Shown in pieces: positions 13,201 through 25,200 of a stretch of DNA of 64,000 bases. Both the position numbers and the translations under genes were made by a program. Positions within the stretch are counted from its first letter, which is position 1; the number at the start of each line of letters is the position of its first letter. This stretch comes from Symbiodinium natans (Eukaryota > Sar > Dinophyceae > Suessiales > Symbiodiniaceae), in assembly GCA_905221605.1 (NCBI GenBank), contig CAJNDS010002523.1, positions 1,774,800 to 1,838,799 on the forward strand. Direction: 5' to 3'. Under the pieces are notes generated by a model that was given only the letters and a program-made list of their open reading frames with translations, did no database searches and had not been told where the DNA came from.

Positions 13201-16200
13201 TCACCAGCAGCCGCAGACGGCGCTGCGTCGGGGATCGCACCTGGAAGCTGTGCCCTAAACCCTAAAAACCCTAAAAACCCTAAAAACCCTAAAAACCCTC
13301 AGCCCTAAACCCCAGATCCCTAAACCCAATAAACCCTAAACTCTACACCCTCTAAACCCTAAACCCTAAACCCTACAACCTTACAACCCTACACCCGCGG
13401 CTGTGGGGTTCCCTCGCCTGGGGGGGGAGTCCTGGGCCTAGTATAACGTTCGGCCACCTCGAGAAGTGGCAGTGAAGGGAAGCCTTTGTCTAGGGTTTAG
13501 GGTTTAGGGTTCAGGGTTTAGGGTTGAGGGTTGAGGGTTGAGGGTTTAGGGTTCTAAGCATCTAAGCCCTTCATAACTTCTAAACCCTAAACCCTGGACC
13601 CTGACCCCTAAACCCTAAGTCTCAGTAACTCTTTCAAGAAACTCCTAGCACATGAACCCAGACCCCTAAATCCTGAACCCAAACCTTCGGCACCTCACTG
13701 TAGCGATCGGCGTAGCGGAAGCGAAGCTCGTAGGTACCTTAACTGGACGGATCCCGCTTCTTGCTGAGAACCCTCTGAAAAACAATAACCCCTAAACCGC
13801 AGCAAGCTGCATACATTCACGAAGAGGGCCTTCCCATTTCTGGCACACTGCGCTCCTGCCTTAAGAAAAGCGATACGTAGCAACCCGCTCCCTTCAACAA
13901 GCCTAACCCCCATGGCATGGATGGCTGAGAAAGGGCGGTGGAGAGTTCAGAGCTCTTCGAACTCAAACCCTCACTACGACCCTCAACCCTGCCTCTTGAC
14001 CTTAAGCCCTTAGAACGCTAAACCCTAAACCCTGAACCCTAAGCTTTGAAGTCAAGGGACCAGCCCCTTCTGTCGCCTCGACGTTGAAGTCAATGCGGTC
14101 CTCCAGCAAACGCTAGCCGAATATCCGGGGCCTCACCGCCCATGCCGCTGCAGGCGGTAGCTGTTCTAAATACAAGTCCCAAACAAACCATAGGGAAAGT
14201 TACCGCCGCCGAAGGCCGATTCCCGTGTTAAGGCACGACGAAGACCGATTCCCGTCTTAAGGCACTCTTATTCTACGGCCCATCCCTTGTCTCCCCAACC
14301 CCCAAACCCCCAACCCTCATAAGCTAATGCTCTGTGAAGTGGAAGTTACGTTATTTAGTTGCGGCGCAGTCGAAATCCTTGTTGGCAAAGATTTGTATCC
14401 TCCCCCTCCCCCCAAAAAAGCAGAACCGTGACTGTAGACTTAGACGCCCTTTGCACTTGCCTGGTTGCCTAGTTTCAAGCTTTGGGTTGTCTGGCTCGTG
14501 GTCCTTTCTAGGGAACCCTAACCCCTTAACCCTACCATAAACACGAAATTCTGAGATCTTAGATCTGACTCATGACTCGGAGGGGAGGGCCACGCTCCTC
14601 GTAGGAAAGCACGAACTCGGTGTAGCCGCTGCCAGTGCTTCCTGCAACGCTATAAGAACATGTGGGCAGCTCTCTCCCTTTTTGGGTCCCCTGCATAAGG
14701 CGGCACCCTTTTAATGAGGACCCTCAAAGGGACCATCATCGAGAACTTATACCAGGATCTGCCGGGGGGGGGGGGAGGGAACAAACCTAATTTTCCCCAA
14801 GCCAAGAACCCTAAACTCATTGGACAATAGAAGCTCGGACGACTTCAACGCAGGAGCCGCAGACCCCAACCCGGAAGGTTCCATTTTGAAGCGCCTCTGG
14901 CACTATGGAACGAAGTACCCCCGAACGAGCTACGCAGTATGGCGTCTGGCGACAAGTACTACACCTGAACCATGACTCCCTTCATGCTCCAAGGACTCTC
15001 ACCTTAGGTCCCACCAGACCCTAAGCCCTAAACCCTAAACCCTATAAACCCTGAACCCTAAACCCTAAACCCTAAACCCTAAACCCTAAACCCTAAACCC
15101 CAAACCCTAAACCCAAAGGCAGGCCGGAGTCGCCATCACAAAAGGCCGAGCCCTCCAGCAGTGGCGAGGCTTCGGCGGAGGATGGGCAAACGAGCTCGGC
15201 CTCTCGCGAAGGCTCTTTGGGTTTAGGGTTTAGGGTTTAGGGTTTAGGGTTAGGGATTTAGGGTTTTAGGGATTTTGGGTTTAGGGGTTTACGAGTTTTT
15301 GGGAGTTTGCGGGTTTCGGGTCTATAGGGGGGGAGGGTTTTGGGTTTGAGGTTGAGGGTTTAGGGGTTTAAGGGTTTAGGGGTTTGGAGTTTAGGGTTTT
15401 GGGTTGAGGGTTTGGGGGCTTGGGGGTTAGGGTTTTCAGGCTTGCGAGGTTGATGTAGGGATTAGGGCTTCGGGTTTAAGGTACATAGCATTTTGAGAGT
15501 CTAGGGTACAAGGCTTAGGGTTTGTACAGCACTTTAGGCTTTGAGGACAGGGCTTGGGTTGTGGGGATAGGGTCGCAGGTTTTGAGCTCGTTTTCAGGGT
15601 GGGGGGTTTTGGGCTTCAGTCTTGCCTAGAAATATATTCTAGGCTTTGTGCTCAGAGGAGCGAGGTCCTTAACCATAGTTTGCTGGCGTTGGGGGGGGGG
15701 GGGGGGGGGGGGGTCCCCGTGCAAACAAGACAAGATTTCTGGTCGTAATAGTTCGGTCGCACCGTGACTGGATGAGAACAGCAGGTGCAATGTGTGGAAT
15801 CAGGGACCTATCATGGATGGGATCCGTGGCCTTCGTACTTGCTGACATTCAGCTCGGTGGTTCCTGCTACGATCTAGCCAGCAAGGACTGGTGACAGCCC
15901 ATGCGAAAGCACCGTTTGCCAGCTTGGAAGGGAGATCATTGCGTTTCGTCTCATCATCATAGACCAAAGCGCGGGCTCCTCCTTCAGCAGGGCAGACGAA
16001 GATCATATGGCACGAACATTCTGCAGTTTGACCGCCACCCCACCCAAGCCCAGCCCTAAAGCCTAAAGCCTAAAGCCTGAAGCCTGAACCCCAAACCCTG
16101 AACCCTGAACCCTAAACCCTAAACCAGACAGGGGCATCGGGATGAGTTGGAGGCACATAAAGAAGGGCATATCTTTCTTGTACCCCAAAAAAAACACCCT

Positions 16201-19200
16201 GTATATACACTCACCAAAACTAAAACGGAACCTTATATACACTCACCAAGAACAGAAATATAAACCCTGCTTCATATCCCTAAACCCTAAACCCTAAACC
16301 CTGAACCCTAAACCCTAAACCCTAAACCCTAAACCCTGACCAAAAACAGTAATATAAACCCCGCTTCATCAAAACACGGCCCTGCCTTGGAACCATGGAG
16401 CCTGGCCATGAACATTAGGGCCACGGTTCAGGGTCTAGGGTTCAGAAGGTTGAGGGTCTAGGGTTAAGGATTAAGGTTGAGGGTCTAGGGTTAAGGATTA
16501 AGCTTGAGGGTCTAGGGTTAAGGATTAAGGTTTAGGGTCTAGGGTTAAGGATTAAGGTTGAGGGTCTAGGGTTAAGGATTAAGGTTGAGGGTCTCGGGTT
16601 CAGGATTAAGGTTTAGGGTCTCGGGTTCAGGATTAAGGTTTAGGGTCTATAGGGTTAAGGATTAAGGTTTAGGGTTTAGGGCTTCGGGGCCTTGAGAATT
16701 AGAAACTTGGACCTGGGACTCGAGGTTTCCAGGCCTGTTGGACCTTCGGATAGCGACCCGAGGGTCGGGTTTCCGGCTTGCGGTTTACGGTTTGGGTTTA
16801 GGGTTTAGGGTTTAGGGTTTAGGGTTTAGGGTTTAGGGTTTAGGGTTTAGGGTTTAGGGTTTAGGGTTTAGGGTTTAGGGTTTAGGGTTTAGGGTTTAGG
16901 GTTTAGGGTTTAGGGTTTAGGTGGGCTTAGGGTTTAGGGTTTAGGGTTTAGGGGCTTGAGGGTTTTGAGAATCTCGGGGGTCTACGATCATAAGGGGCCC
17001 CCAATATGGATCCCCCCGAAGAGCAGGCTCCCTTGAAACAGTACCCCGGTAGGGCACCCCTAATGTCGTAAACCCCCATGTGGGCTTATGGGTTTGAGTC
17101 CGGTTTGAGGGCTTACCTGGGACTCTCTTTACCTTTAGTTTAGTGGGAACTACACCCTAAACCCTAAACCCTAAACCCTTAACCCTAAACCCTAAACCCT
17201 AAACCCTAAACCCTAACCCTAAACCCTAAACCCTAAACCCTAAACCCTAAACCCTAAACCCTAAACCCTAAACCCTAAACCCTAAACCCTAAACCCTGCC
17301 CCTTAGTCTTAAGACTGTAAAGAGAGTGACAGGTACTTCTTGGGCGTTCGACACAAGTAAAGAATCTGAGGTCTAGGCCTCTAGGACGCTTGAGCCCCTT
17401 AGGTCCCAAGTCCCTAAACCCTAAACCCTAAACCCCAAACCCCAGACCCCAAACCCCAAACCCTAAACCCTAAACCCTAAACCCTAGCCCTAAACCCTAA
17501 ACCCCCGCCCCCAACCCTGCATCCGAAGCCCCAAGTTCTGCCATACGCCGGAACCTCTCAACCAAACTCACCCCTCTCACCCCCGCACACTCTAATCCCT
17601 AAACCCTAAACTGTCAACCCTGAACCTTGAGCCCTAGGGTGAAACCCGGCAACCCAAACCCCAACCCTAAACCCATAACCGAATTAGGGTTTAGGGTTTG
17701 CCCTGCAAACCCGAAACCCCATGAATCCCTCAACCCTAAACCCTCAACCTAAACCCTAAACCCTAATCCCCATGAATCCCTCAACTCTAAACCCTAAACC
17801 CTAAACCCTAAATCATAGGTGTCCATAGCCATTCCGCTTCATCTTTGGTGCTGCTTCATTTTTTGGTGCTGCTTCAACATGTGTGTGCCGTAGTGAAGCA
17901 GCACGCAAAAATGAAGCAGCACGGTCTTTGAAGCAGCACGCACTGGTAAATGTACTAACCGCCGCTGCCTCTGTCAAAACAGGCAGACGAACTTGTCTTG
18001 GCAAATCTACTCGCAAATTACATTCCGCTTCAGAATTGGTGCTGCTTCGTTTTTGGGTGCTGCTTCAGCATGCGTGTGCCGCGGTGAAGCAGCACGCGAA
18101 AATGAAGCAGCATGGTCCGTGAAGCAGCATGGCTACGGAGTCCGATGACTAAACCCTCAACCGTGTCCACGGGCACCTCACAGTGTCCAAGGTGGCGCCG
18201 CCGCTGGTTCTGTTCTCTTCGGCCTGCTGCAGGTAGCAGGGCCGGAGGGCCCTAAACCCTAAACCCTGAACCCTGAACCCTGAACCCTAAACCCTAAACC
18301 CTAAACCCGGCTGATTTCGGGAGCTTCCAGTGTGAATTGCCCTAAACCCTATAAACCCTATAAACCCAATCAACCCTAGTTACCTTACAAGCCCGAAGTC
18401 CATTTTGGGTTTAGGGAGTTTTAGGGCCTGCTCGCAGACTCTCGTGTCACCCTAAACCCTAAACCCTACACTCTAAACCGTGTCAGGAGCTTTCTGACTT
18501 CTTCCCTTTTAAGGCTTTGCTGGGGATGAAGGGCACTTCCAGTTCCCGGGTTCAGGATTTAGGGTGTAGGTGGGTCTAGGGTTTAGGGTTTAGGGTTTAG
18601 GGTTTAGGGTTTAATTAAGGTTTGGAGTGTAGGGGTTCCACCATTTCTCTCTAAGCTTTAGCCCCACTCGGCTGGTGCATGGAACACGAGCTGGGAGCCC
18701 TCGAACGCGAACACGGGAAGCGACGCACCCCCCACCCCCGGAGCAAGAATCCCTAAAGTTCAGGCACTGTGTCTAGACCCGAGAGTAACCTACGAATAGC
18801 AAAAACGCGCTTCCTTTTTGCCTTAACAGGGGCTTTAGAAGGGAAGCGAAACCCTACAAAAAGGGAACAAGGGTCGACTCTGGGTCCTAGGTGCTGAAGG
18901 GCTTTTGGCTTGAAGGCCCAGGGCCAACAGAGCCGAGCAATCCGAACAAAACAGCTGCCTCGGATATCCTAGGTATCGACGCGTCACATACAGACTTCCC
19001 CTCTGCCGACAACTTCAGAAACCTAACTTTGAAGCTAACTCGTGCGACCCGGTACTTTCGGCATGTGCGAGATTATGCGCCGGGTGTGTCATAACATAGT
19101 TGCTCCACAGTCATGAAGAGCGTCTTCGAAGCGCCCGGATCACAGGCCATTAAGCTCGCACAATCATCCGATTGGAGCTCACTTAGAACCTGGCAAATCA

Positions 19201-22200
19201 TCCTCACAGCCAGTCACCCAGTTCTGCCCAGCACGCCAGCACTTTCTTGATGGGAAGTGGATGGTCCAAACCCCCAGTGCGAATTCCGACATCTGAGAGC
19301 CCTACGCGTAGGGTGTCGAGCGATGCGACAGCGTCCTTCTGGTCTGTCAAGGACACGAAGAGATCGAAACAGTAATCAGCTGGATCTGTCGACATAAGCG
19401 CCGCCTGCCGCGTAAGCAGCAAGAAAGTGGCCCGCCGATCCGCCAGAAGCGTTTCAGGAGCGTTGATGTAGTCTTCTCCCAATGTCTTGAAAGCGCCATC
19501 CGACTTCCGGATGAGCGTCGCCGAGAGAAACAGGTCCATTGCTTCTTCTCCTACGGGAAGCGGCACGAGGCTGGCAACCCGCCCCAGATCTGCCCTCAAG
19601 TATCCAGGTTCCTCGGTATCAATGTTCATCTCTACGACTTGGGAAAGAACCTCTTTCCTCTTGAACCGGAGTTCAATCAGAAGAGCAAAGTGGTTGATGG
19701 GATCGGGTGCCTCTATCTCCTCTACGCTTGCTGTTGCTTTGTCCAGGTTACTGCGCCTCATGTAGAGTGCTCGGAAGGAACTGCCCACCAAGCCAGCTTG
19801 CACGAGCTTCTGCGTGCTCGGCCACTGCCTCTCGGCCAAGGGCCTCCACAAGGCATCCGAAGTCGCCACGGCTGCACAACTTCGGTCGAGGCAGCTTACG
19901 TGTCCCAGCTCGGCCGGCCCGAGGAAGCCGAGGCAGTGCAAGCGAAGCTCCGGGCAAGCTCGAAACATGTACCCATGGCTCTGCATTTGACTCGCTGCAA
20001 TGCCGAGCCCGGGCGTCCTGCTGCTGTAGAATGAGGTCCTTTGGTTGTGGCACTCTACAATATTGATTTGGTGTGCGACGGCAGATGAAGCTCATTTTCA
20101 CGCAGCTAGGCGCCCCTCCGAAAACAGATTTGAGCCAACTCGTTCCGGACCTGGAGCTTCCACTGAATCTTACCCAAACTTCAGGCACCAGTGCACCCAA
20201 CCTAAACAAAGCAAAGACCCACAGTCCCTGAAGCTGTTTACCCTAAACCCTAAACCCTAAACCCCTAGCCACCAAAACCCTACCTCGACTCCGATGCCCT
20301 GGGACAAAGCGCCTGATAATATCGCCCAGGAGTGAGGGATACCTGGCCATCAGCCGCCATGGCCGCTTGGGGTTTAGGGTTTAGGGTTCAGGGCCTAGTG
20401 GTTGGAACTAAAGGAACCTGGCTTGAATCCGATTCAGGTCTCCTGTCAACGAATAAAAACGTGGGTTCGTACGAAACCCTTCAAAACCTGAGCCGTTGCC
20501 CCTAAGCCGCCTAAACCCTTAGGCCAAGCCACAAAGCGTATCCGATGGTTTCGCAGGTCTGAAACATACCTCGGCTCCCAAGACCCCCCCAATGTTGGGG
20601 GGGGAGTTGAACAACTAAGGTTTAGAACTTCGGAGGAATATTAGAAGCGAAAATTCTGCTAGACTTGGGGTGTGTGCTTCGGCAAGTTGCCAGAGCCCTT
20701 AAAGGAGCATTACCGCTAACCTGGGTAGGGTGGGGAGTGACGTCAAGGCGCCGGCCCAGGCAAATCGTAAACCCTAAACCCTAAACCCTAAAAACCCCTA
20801 AGCCCTAAACCCTAGCCCTAGACCCTAAACCCTAAACCCCTAAAACCCTAGCCCTAAACCCTAAACCCTGGACCTCCTGAATCCCCAACCCCCCTCTCCC
20901 CCTGCCCTGGCGGAGTGCAGCACGCCGTTCGTCGCATCCAGGGCCAAGCCGGTTGGCAGGTCTGAGCACGGACGCAGGACAGGTTTGGGGCATAGGGCTT
21001 GGGGTTTGGGGTTTAGGGTTTAGGGTTTAGGGTTTTAGGGTTTTTAGGGTTTATAGGGTTTATAGGGTTTATAGGGTTTATAGGGTTTATAGGGTTTATA
21101 GGGTTTATAGGGTTTATAGGCTTTATAGGGTTTATAGGCTTTATAGGGTTTGTAGGGTTTAGGGTTTAGGGTTTAGGGTTTTAGGGTTTAGGGTTTAGGG
21201 TTTAGGGTTCAGGGGCCCCAAAACACCCCCTGACGCCCTCAGCCCCAGCACACCCCTCAAGCCCTAGTTAAACCCCAAACACCCCCCTGAAGCCCCAACC
21301 TCTAAACAAAAAGAGACCTCCTTACAGCCTAAACCCTAAACCCTAAACCCTAAACCCTAAACACTAAGCCCTAGCTGACAAAGGGGCTGAAGAGGGCTGT
21401 GTCGGCCGCGCCATCCGCGAAGCCGGCCTGGCCAACAGGACTTTTTAGGGTTTAGAGTTCAGGGTTTAGGGTTTATATGGGGTTTGGGGTTTAGGGTTTA
21501 TAGGGTTTAGGGTTTAGGGTTTAGGGTTTAGGGTTTAGGGTTTAGGGTTTAGGGTTTAGGGTTTAGGGTTTAGGGTTTAGGGTTTTTTAGGGCTTAGGGC
21601 TTAGGGCTTGGGGTGTAGGGTTGGGCCCTCAAAAGCCTCTAAACAAATATTCTGAAACAACATCCGCTTACGCCCGAGAAAGGGAAACCATATTGAGCTG
21701 CATTTCGTGCGGCAGAAGAACAAGGACTTGTTCTAGGCTTGCCAAGGCTTTCAGATTCAGGCAACCTGGGAATTGACCACTAAACCCCAAGCCCTAAACC
21801 CTAAATCCCTTCGGTTCAAAAGGGAGATAGAAGGGAACCAAAACCCTAAAAAACATGCAATCAGGGCCTGCTCTGGGACCTAGTTGGTCACGCCCCCCCC
21901 CCCCCCATGTGGCGACTATGTGGTCCCTACTGTTGCACGGATGCAAAAAAAGTCACAAGTGAGAAGCAGCTCTTTTCAAAAAGTCACAAGCGAGAAACAA
22001 GAAAATGTCAAGCGAGAACAAAAAAGTCACAAGCGAGTGAAGATCCTAGCCGGCCAGCGTGTTAGACGGTGCGGGTCTAGAGATCTCCAGAACCCAGGGC
22101 GAAAAGCTACACCCTAAACCCCTAAACCCTAAACTCCTAACCCCTAAACCCTAAACCCTACGCTTGGTAGCATAGCCCGTCGCCTCGCCGGTCCCTGCCA

Positions 22201-25200
22201 CAGTCTCCTCAAAGCTGCCAACTCTAGTCTGGGGTTTAGGGTTTAGGGTTTAGGGTTTAGGGTTTAGGGTTTAGGGTTTAGGGTTAGGGTTTAGGGGTTA
22301 GGGGTTAGGGGTTAGGGTTTAGGGTTTAGGGTTTAGGTTTTAGGGTTTAGGGTTTAGGGTTTAGGGTTTAGGGTTTAGGGCTTGGGGTTTGGGGTTTGGG
22401 GTTTGGGGTTTGGGGTTTAGGGTTTAGGGTTTAGATGGGGTTTAGGGTTTGGGCTTTTAGGGTTTAGGGAAATTTAGATGGTTTGGGGTTTGAAGCTTCA
22501 TGCTGTACCTGCTTTACGAGGGGGCCCCCTGTTTAACGTCAAGTTTGCTGGGCTATTCAGGACACTGCGACTGTTTGGGGGTTCCTGCTTGCAGTCAAGG
22601 GATTTGGAGTTTGAAGCCCTAAACCCTAAACCCTAAACCCTAAACCCTAAACCCTAAACCCTGAACCCGAAGACCCTAAACCCTTTTGGGGTCCGGGGAA
22701 ACGGGTGATTCAGGGACTAGGGCTGATGGGTCAGGGTTTCATCCGAGTTCAGGGTCTAGGGCCGATGGGGGGGGGGGGGGTGAGGTAGGGGGGTTTAGGG
22801 TTTTTAGGGTTTAGGGTTTAGGGTTAGTTTAGGTTTAGGGTTTTTAGGGTTTGGGGTTTAGGGTTGAAGGTACCCCCTCCCCCCCCCCCCCCCCCCCCCC
22901 CCGGGCCCATTGACTTGAAGGTTCACGGGCCGTTGTACAGACTGAAGGGAGTCATAACCACGCATTGTAGCTATTGCTGCCCTATAAGGCCCCCGACTTC
23001 CGTCCTTTTTTTGATCTGGGGGGGGGGGGGGTTCAGGGGTTAGGGTTTAGGCTTGGCTTAGAGTTTAGGGTTAAAGACACCTCTAACCCTGAGCCCCTTC
23101 CCTCAACACCCTAGTGCCCCAACACCCCCCCCCCATGCCCCTCGAATGCCCCTCGATGCCCTGATACCTAAACGCTGAACCCCTAAACCCTAAACCCCAA
23201 ACCCTTAACCCTACACCCTAAACCCCAAACCCTAAACCCCAAACCCCTAAGCCTAACCCTTAAACCCCAAGCCCGTAGCCCTAAACCCTAAACCCCTGAA
23301 CCCTAAACCCCAAACCCCTAGGCCTAAACCTTAAACCCCAAACCCGTAGCCCTAAACCCTAAACCCTAAACCCTAAACCCCAAACCCCCCTGAACCCGCC
23401 AAAGTGCCAGAAGGCCGGTGTCGAAGTCCAGGCTGCGGATGGCATTGTTCAAGGAGTCCTCAACAAGGTGGAAAGAGTTGGGGTTTAGGGTTTAGGGTTT
23501 AGGGTTTAGGGTTTAGGGTTTGGGGTTTAGGGTTTAGGGTTTGGGGTTTAGGGTTTAGGGTTTAGGGTTTTAGTGGCATTAGGAGGGTTTAGGCTTCAGG
23601 AGCATTAGGGGCTTAGGGTTTGAGGGTTTAGGTGATGAAATTAACGGGGCCATTTCTGGTAGCTTGTGAACGAGCATCCCTGCAAAACTGGGGCCTTTCG
23701 GGCTTAGAGGTTCAAGGGGTAGAAGGAGGGACCCTACAAGGGCCCTAAATCTTATCCCTATATAACCCCTACATATACCTTCACCCTAAACCCTAAACCC
23801 TAAACCCTAAACCCTAAACCCTAAACCCCCCTATATACCGACGTAGCCCCCTACATCACCCCTTAGCTTTAGTCTGTTAGGGGTTTCGAGTTTAGGTATC
23901 CAGTCTAGGGCCTGGTTGAGTGGCCTACGAACCACGAACCCCAAACCCTAAACCCTAAGTTGCTTCAGAGGATTTGCGATTGCAGCTTTGTCGGCGATCC
24001 TAAGTTTAGGGTTTAGGGTTTAGGGTTTAGGGGGGCAAGATAGTGAATCTGAAAGCGATAAGGGCTTGATTGGGGTTTAGAGATGCTGTTGGGTTCCCTG
24101 TTTAGCGTTTAGGTGGGGTTTATACAATGACATAGGCTTTCGTGCCTGGGATCTATTGCTTAAGGCATAAACTCGAAATCGTTGGCCAAGGCACCGCGAT
24201 GAGCAGACGCTGGTTGGCCTACACAGCTGGCAAGCGTGAAGCACTAACCCACAGGTCTAGTAACACTATGGAATTTAATGCCAGGTTTACCCTAAACCCT
24301 AAACCCTAAACCCTAAACCCTAAACCCTAAGCCCTGCCTCATAAACCACAATCGCACTGCAGATGGACCCTCTGAAGAAGATCTCTGCACTTTTGGTCTC
24401 ACTTTCTGGTCTGCCTTCGAACCCACCCTTGTACTCGTGTAGAGAACCTAGACCCAGGAGTAAGCTAGGAACTAAGAAGGGTACCCTTTTGGTGTTAAGG
24501 GGGTTGCAGGGGAAAAAGGGTCTACTCTGAGTCCTAGGAATCATTCACACACCCTAAACCCTAAACCCTAAACCCTAAACCCTAAACCCTAAACCCTAAA
24601 CCCATTTTGTAAGTGGAAACAAGATCCGCACAGACGGGCCGCGCCCCCTAAACTCCTAAAAACACACCACGCCCCTAAATCCCGAACCCCTCAAACCAAA
24701 CCCTAAATCCCAAACCCCAAACCCCAAACCCTAAACCCTAAACCCTGAACGCCAAACCCTAAACCCCAAACTCTTAAACCCTAAACCCCAAACCCCAAAC
24801 TCGAAACCCCAAACCCTAAACCCTAAACCCTAAACCCCAAACTCTAAACCCCAAACCCTAAACCCTAAACCCCAAACCCTAAACCCTAAAACCCCAACAC
24901 CCCAAACCCCAAATCTCGAAACCCCAAAACCTCAGCAGCCGCGGCCTCGTCGAGGGCCAAGCCCCATGGCGAACCCAACCGGCTCTCCACACCGAAGTCC
25001 TGCTTTCCCTAAACCCTAAACCCTAAACCCTAAACCCTAAACCCTAAATCCGAACCTTTGGGTCTGAGGGAGACTGTGCTGTCAAAGGTCGCCTACTCAG
25101 CACCACCAAACTCTTGTAGGATAGGGTTGACGATATATGGGGTTTAGGACTTATGGGGGGTGTAGGGTTAAGGTTTAGGATTTATAACCGTAAACCCTAA

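Larger units (their letters stand above)
15215..18176. other. Intron of the NHL/CBM gene without recognised exons
   Basis: Degenerate TTTAGGG-like sequence (15.2-15.6 kb), poly-G (15.69 kb), the 27-bp satellite, facing TTTAGGG and CCCTAAA arrays, and the duplicated hairpins. Nothing convincingly coding. Confidence 0.5.

Noticed and set aside
19487-20066. Plus-strand frames over the F-box gene, and the minus frame 19748-20209
   Set aside because: Antisense or shifted shadows; only the 260-codon frame carries a domain motif.
23950-23999. A small frame IADKAAIANPLK as an NHL exon
   Set aside because: Phase disagrees with the exons on both sides and only one short motif supports it.
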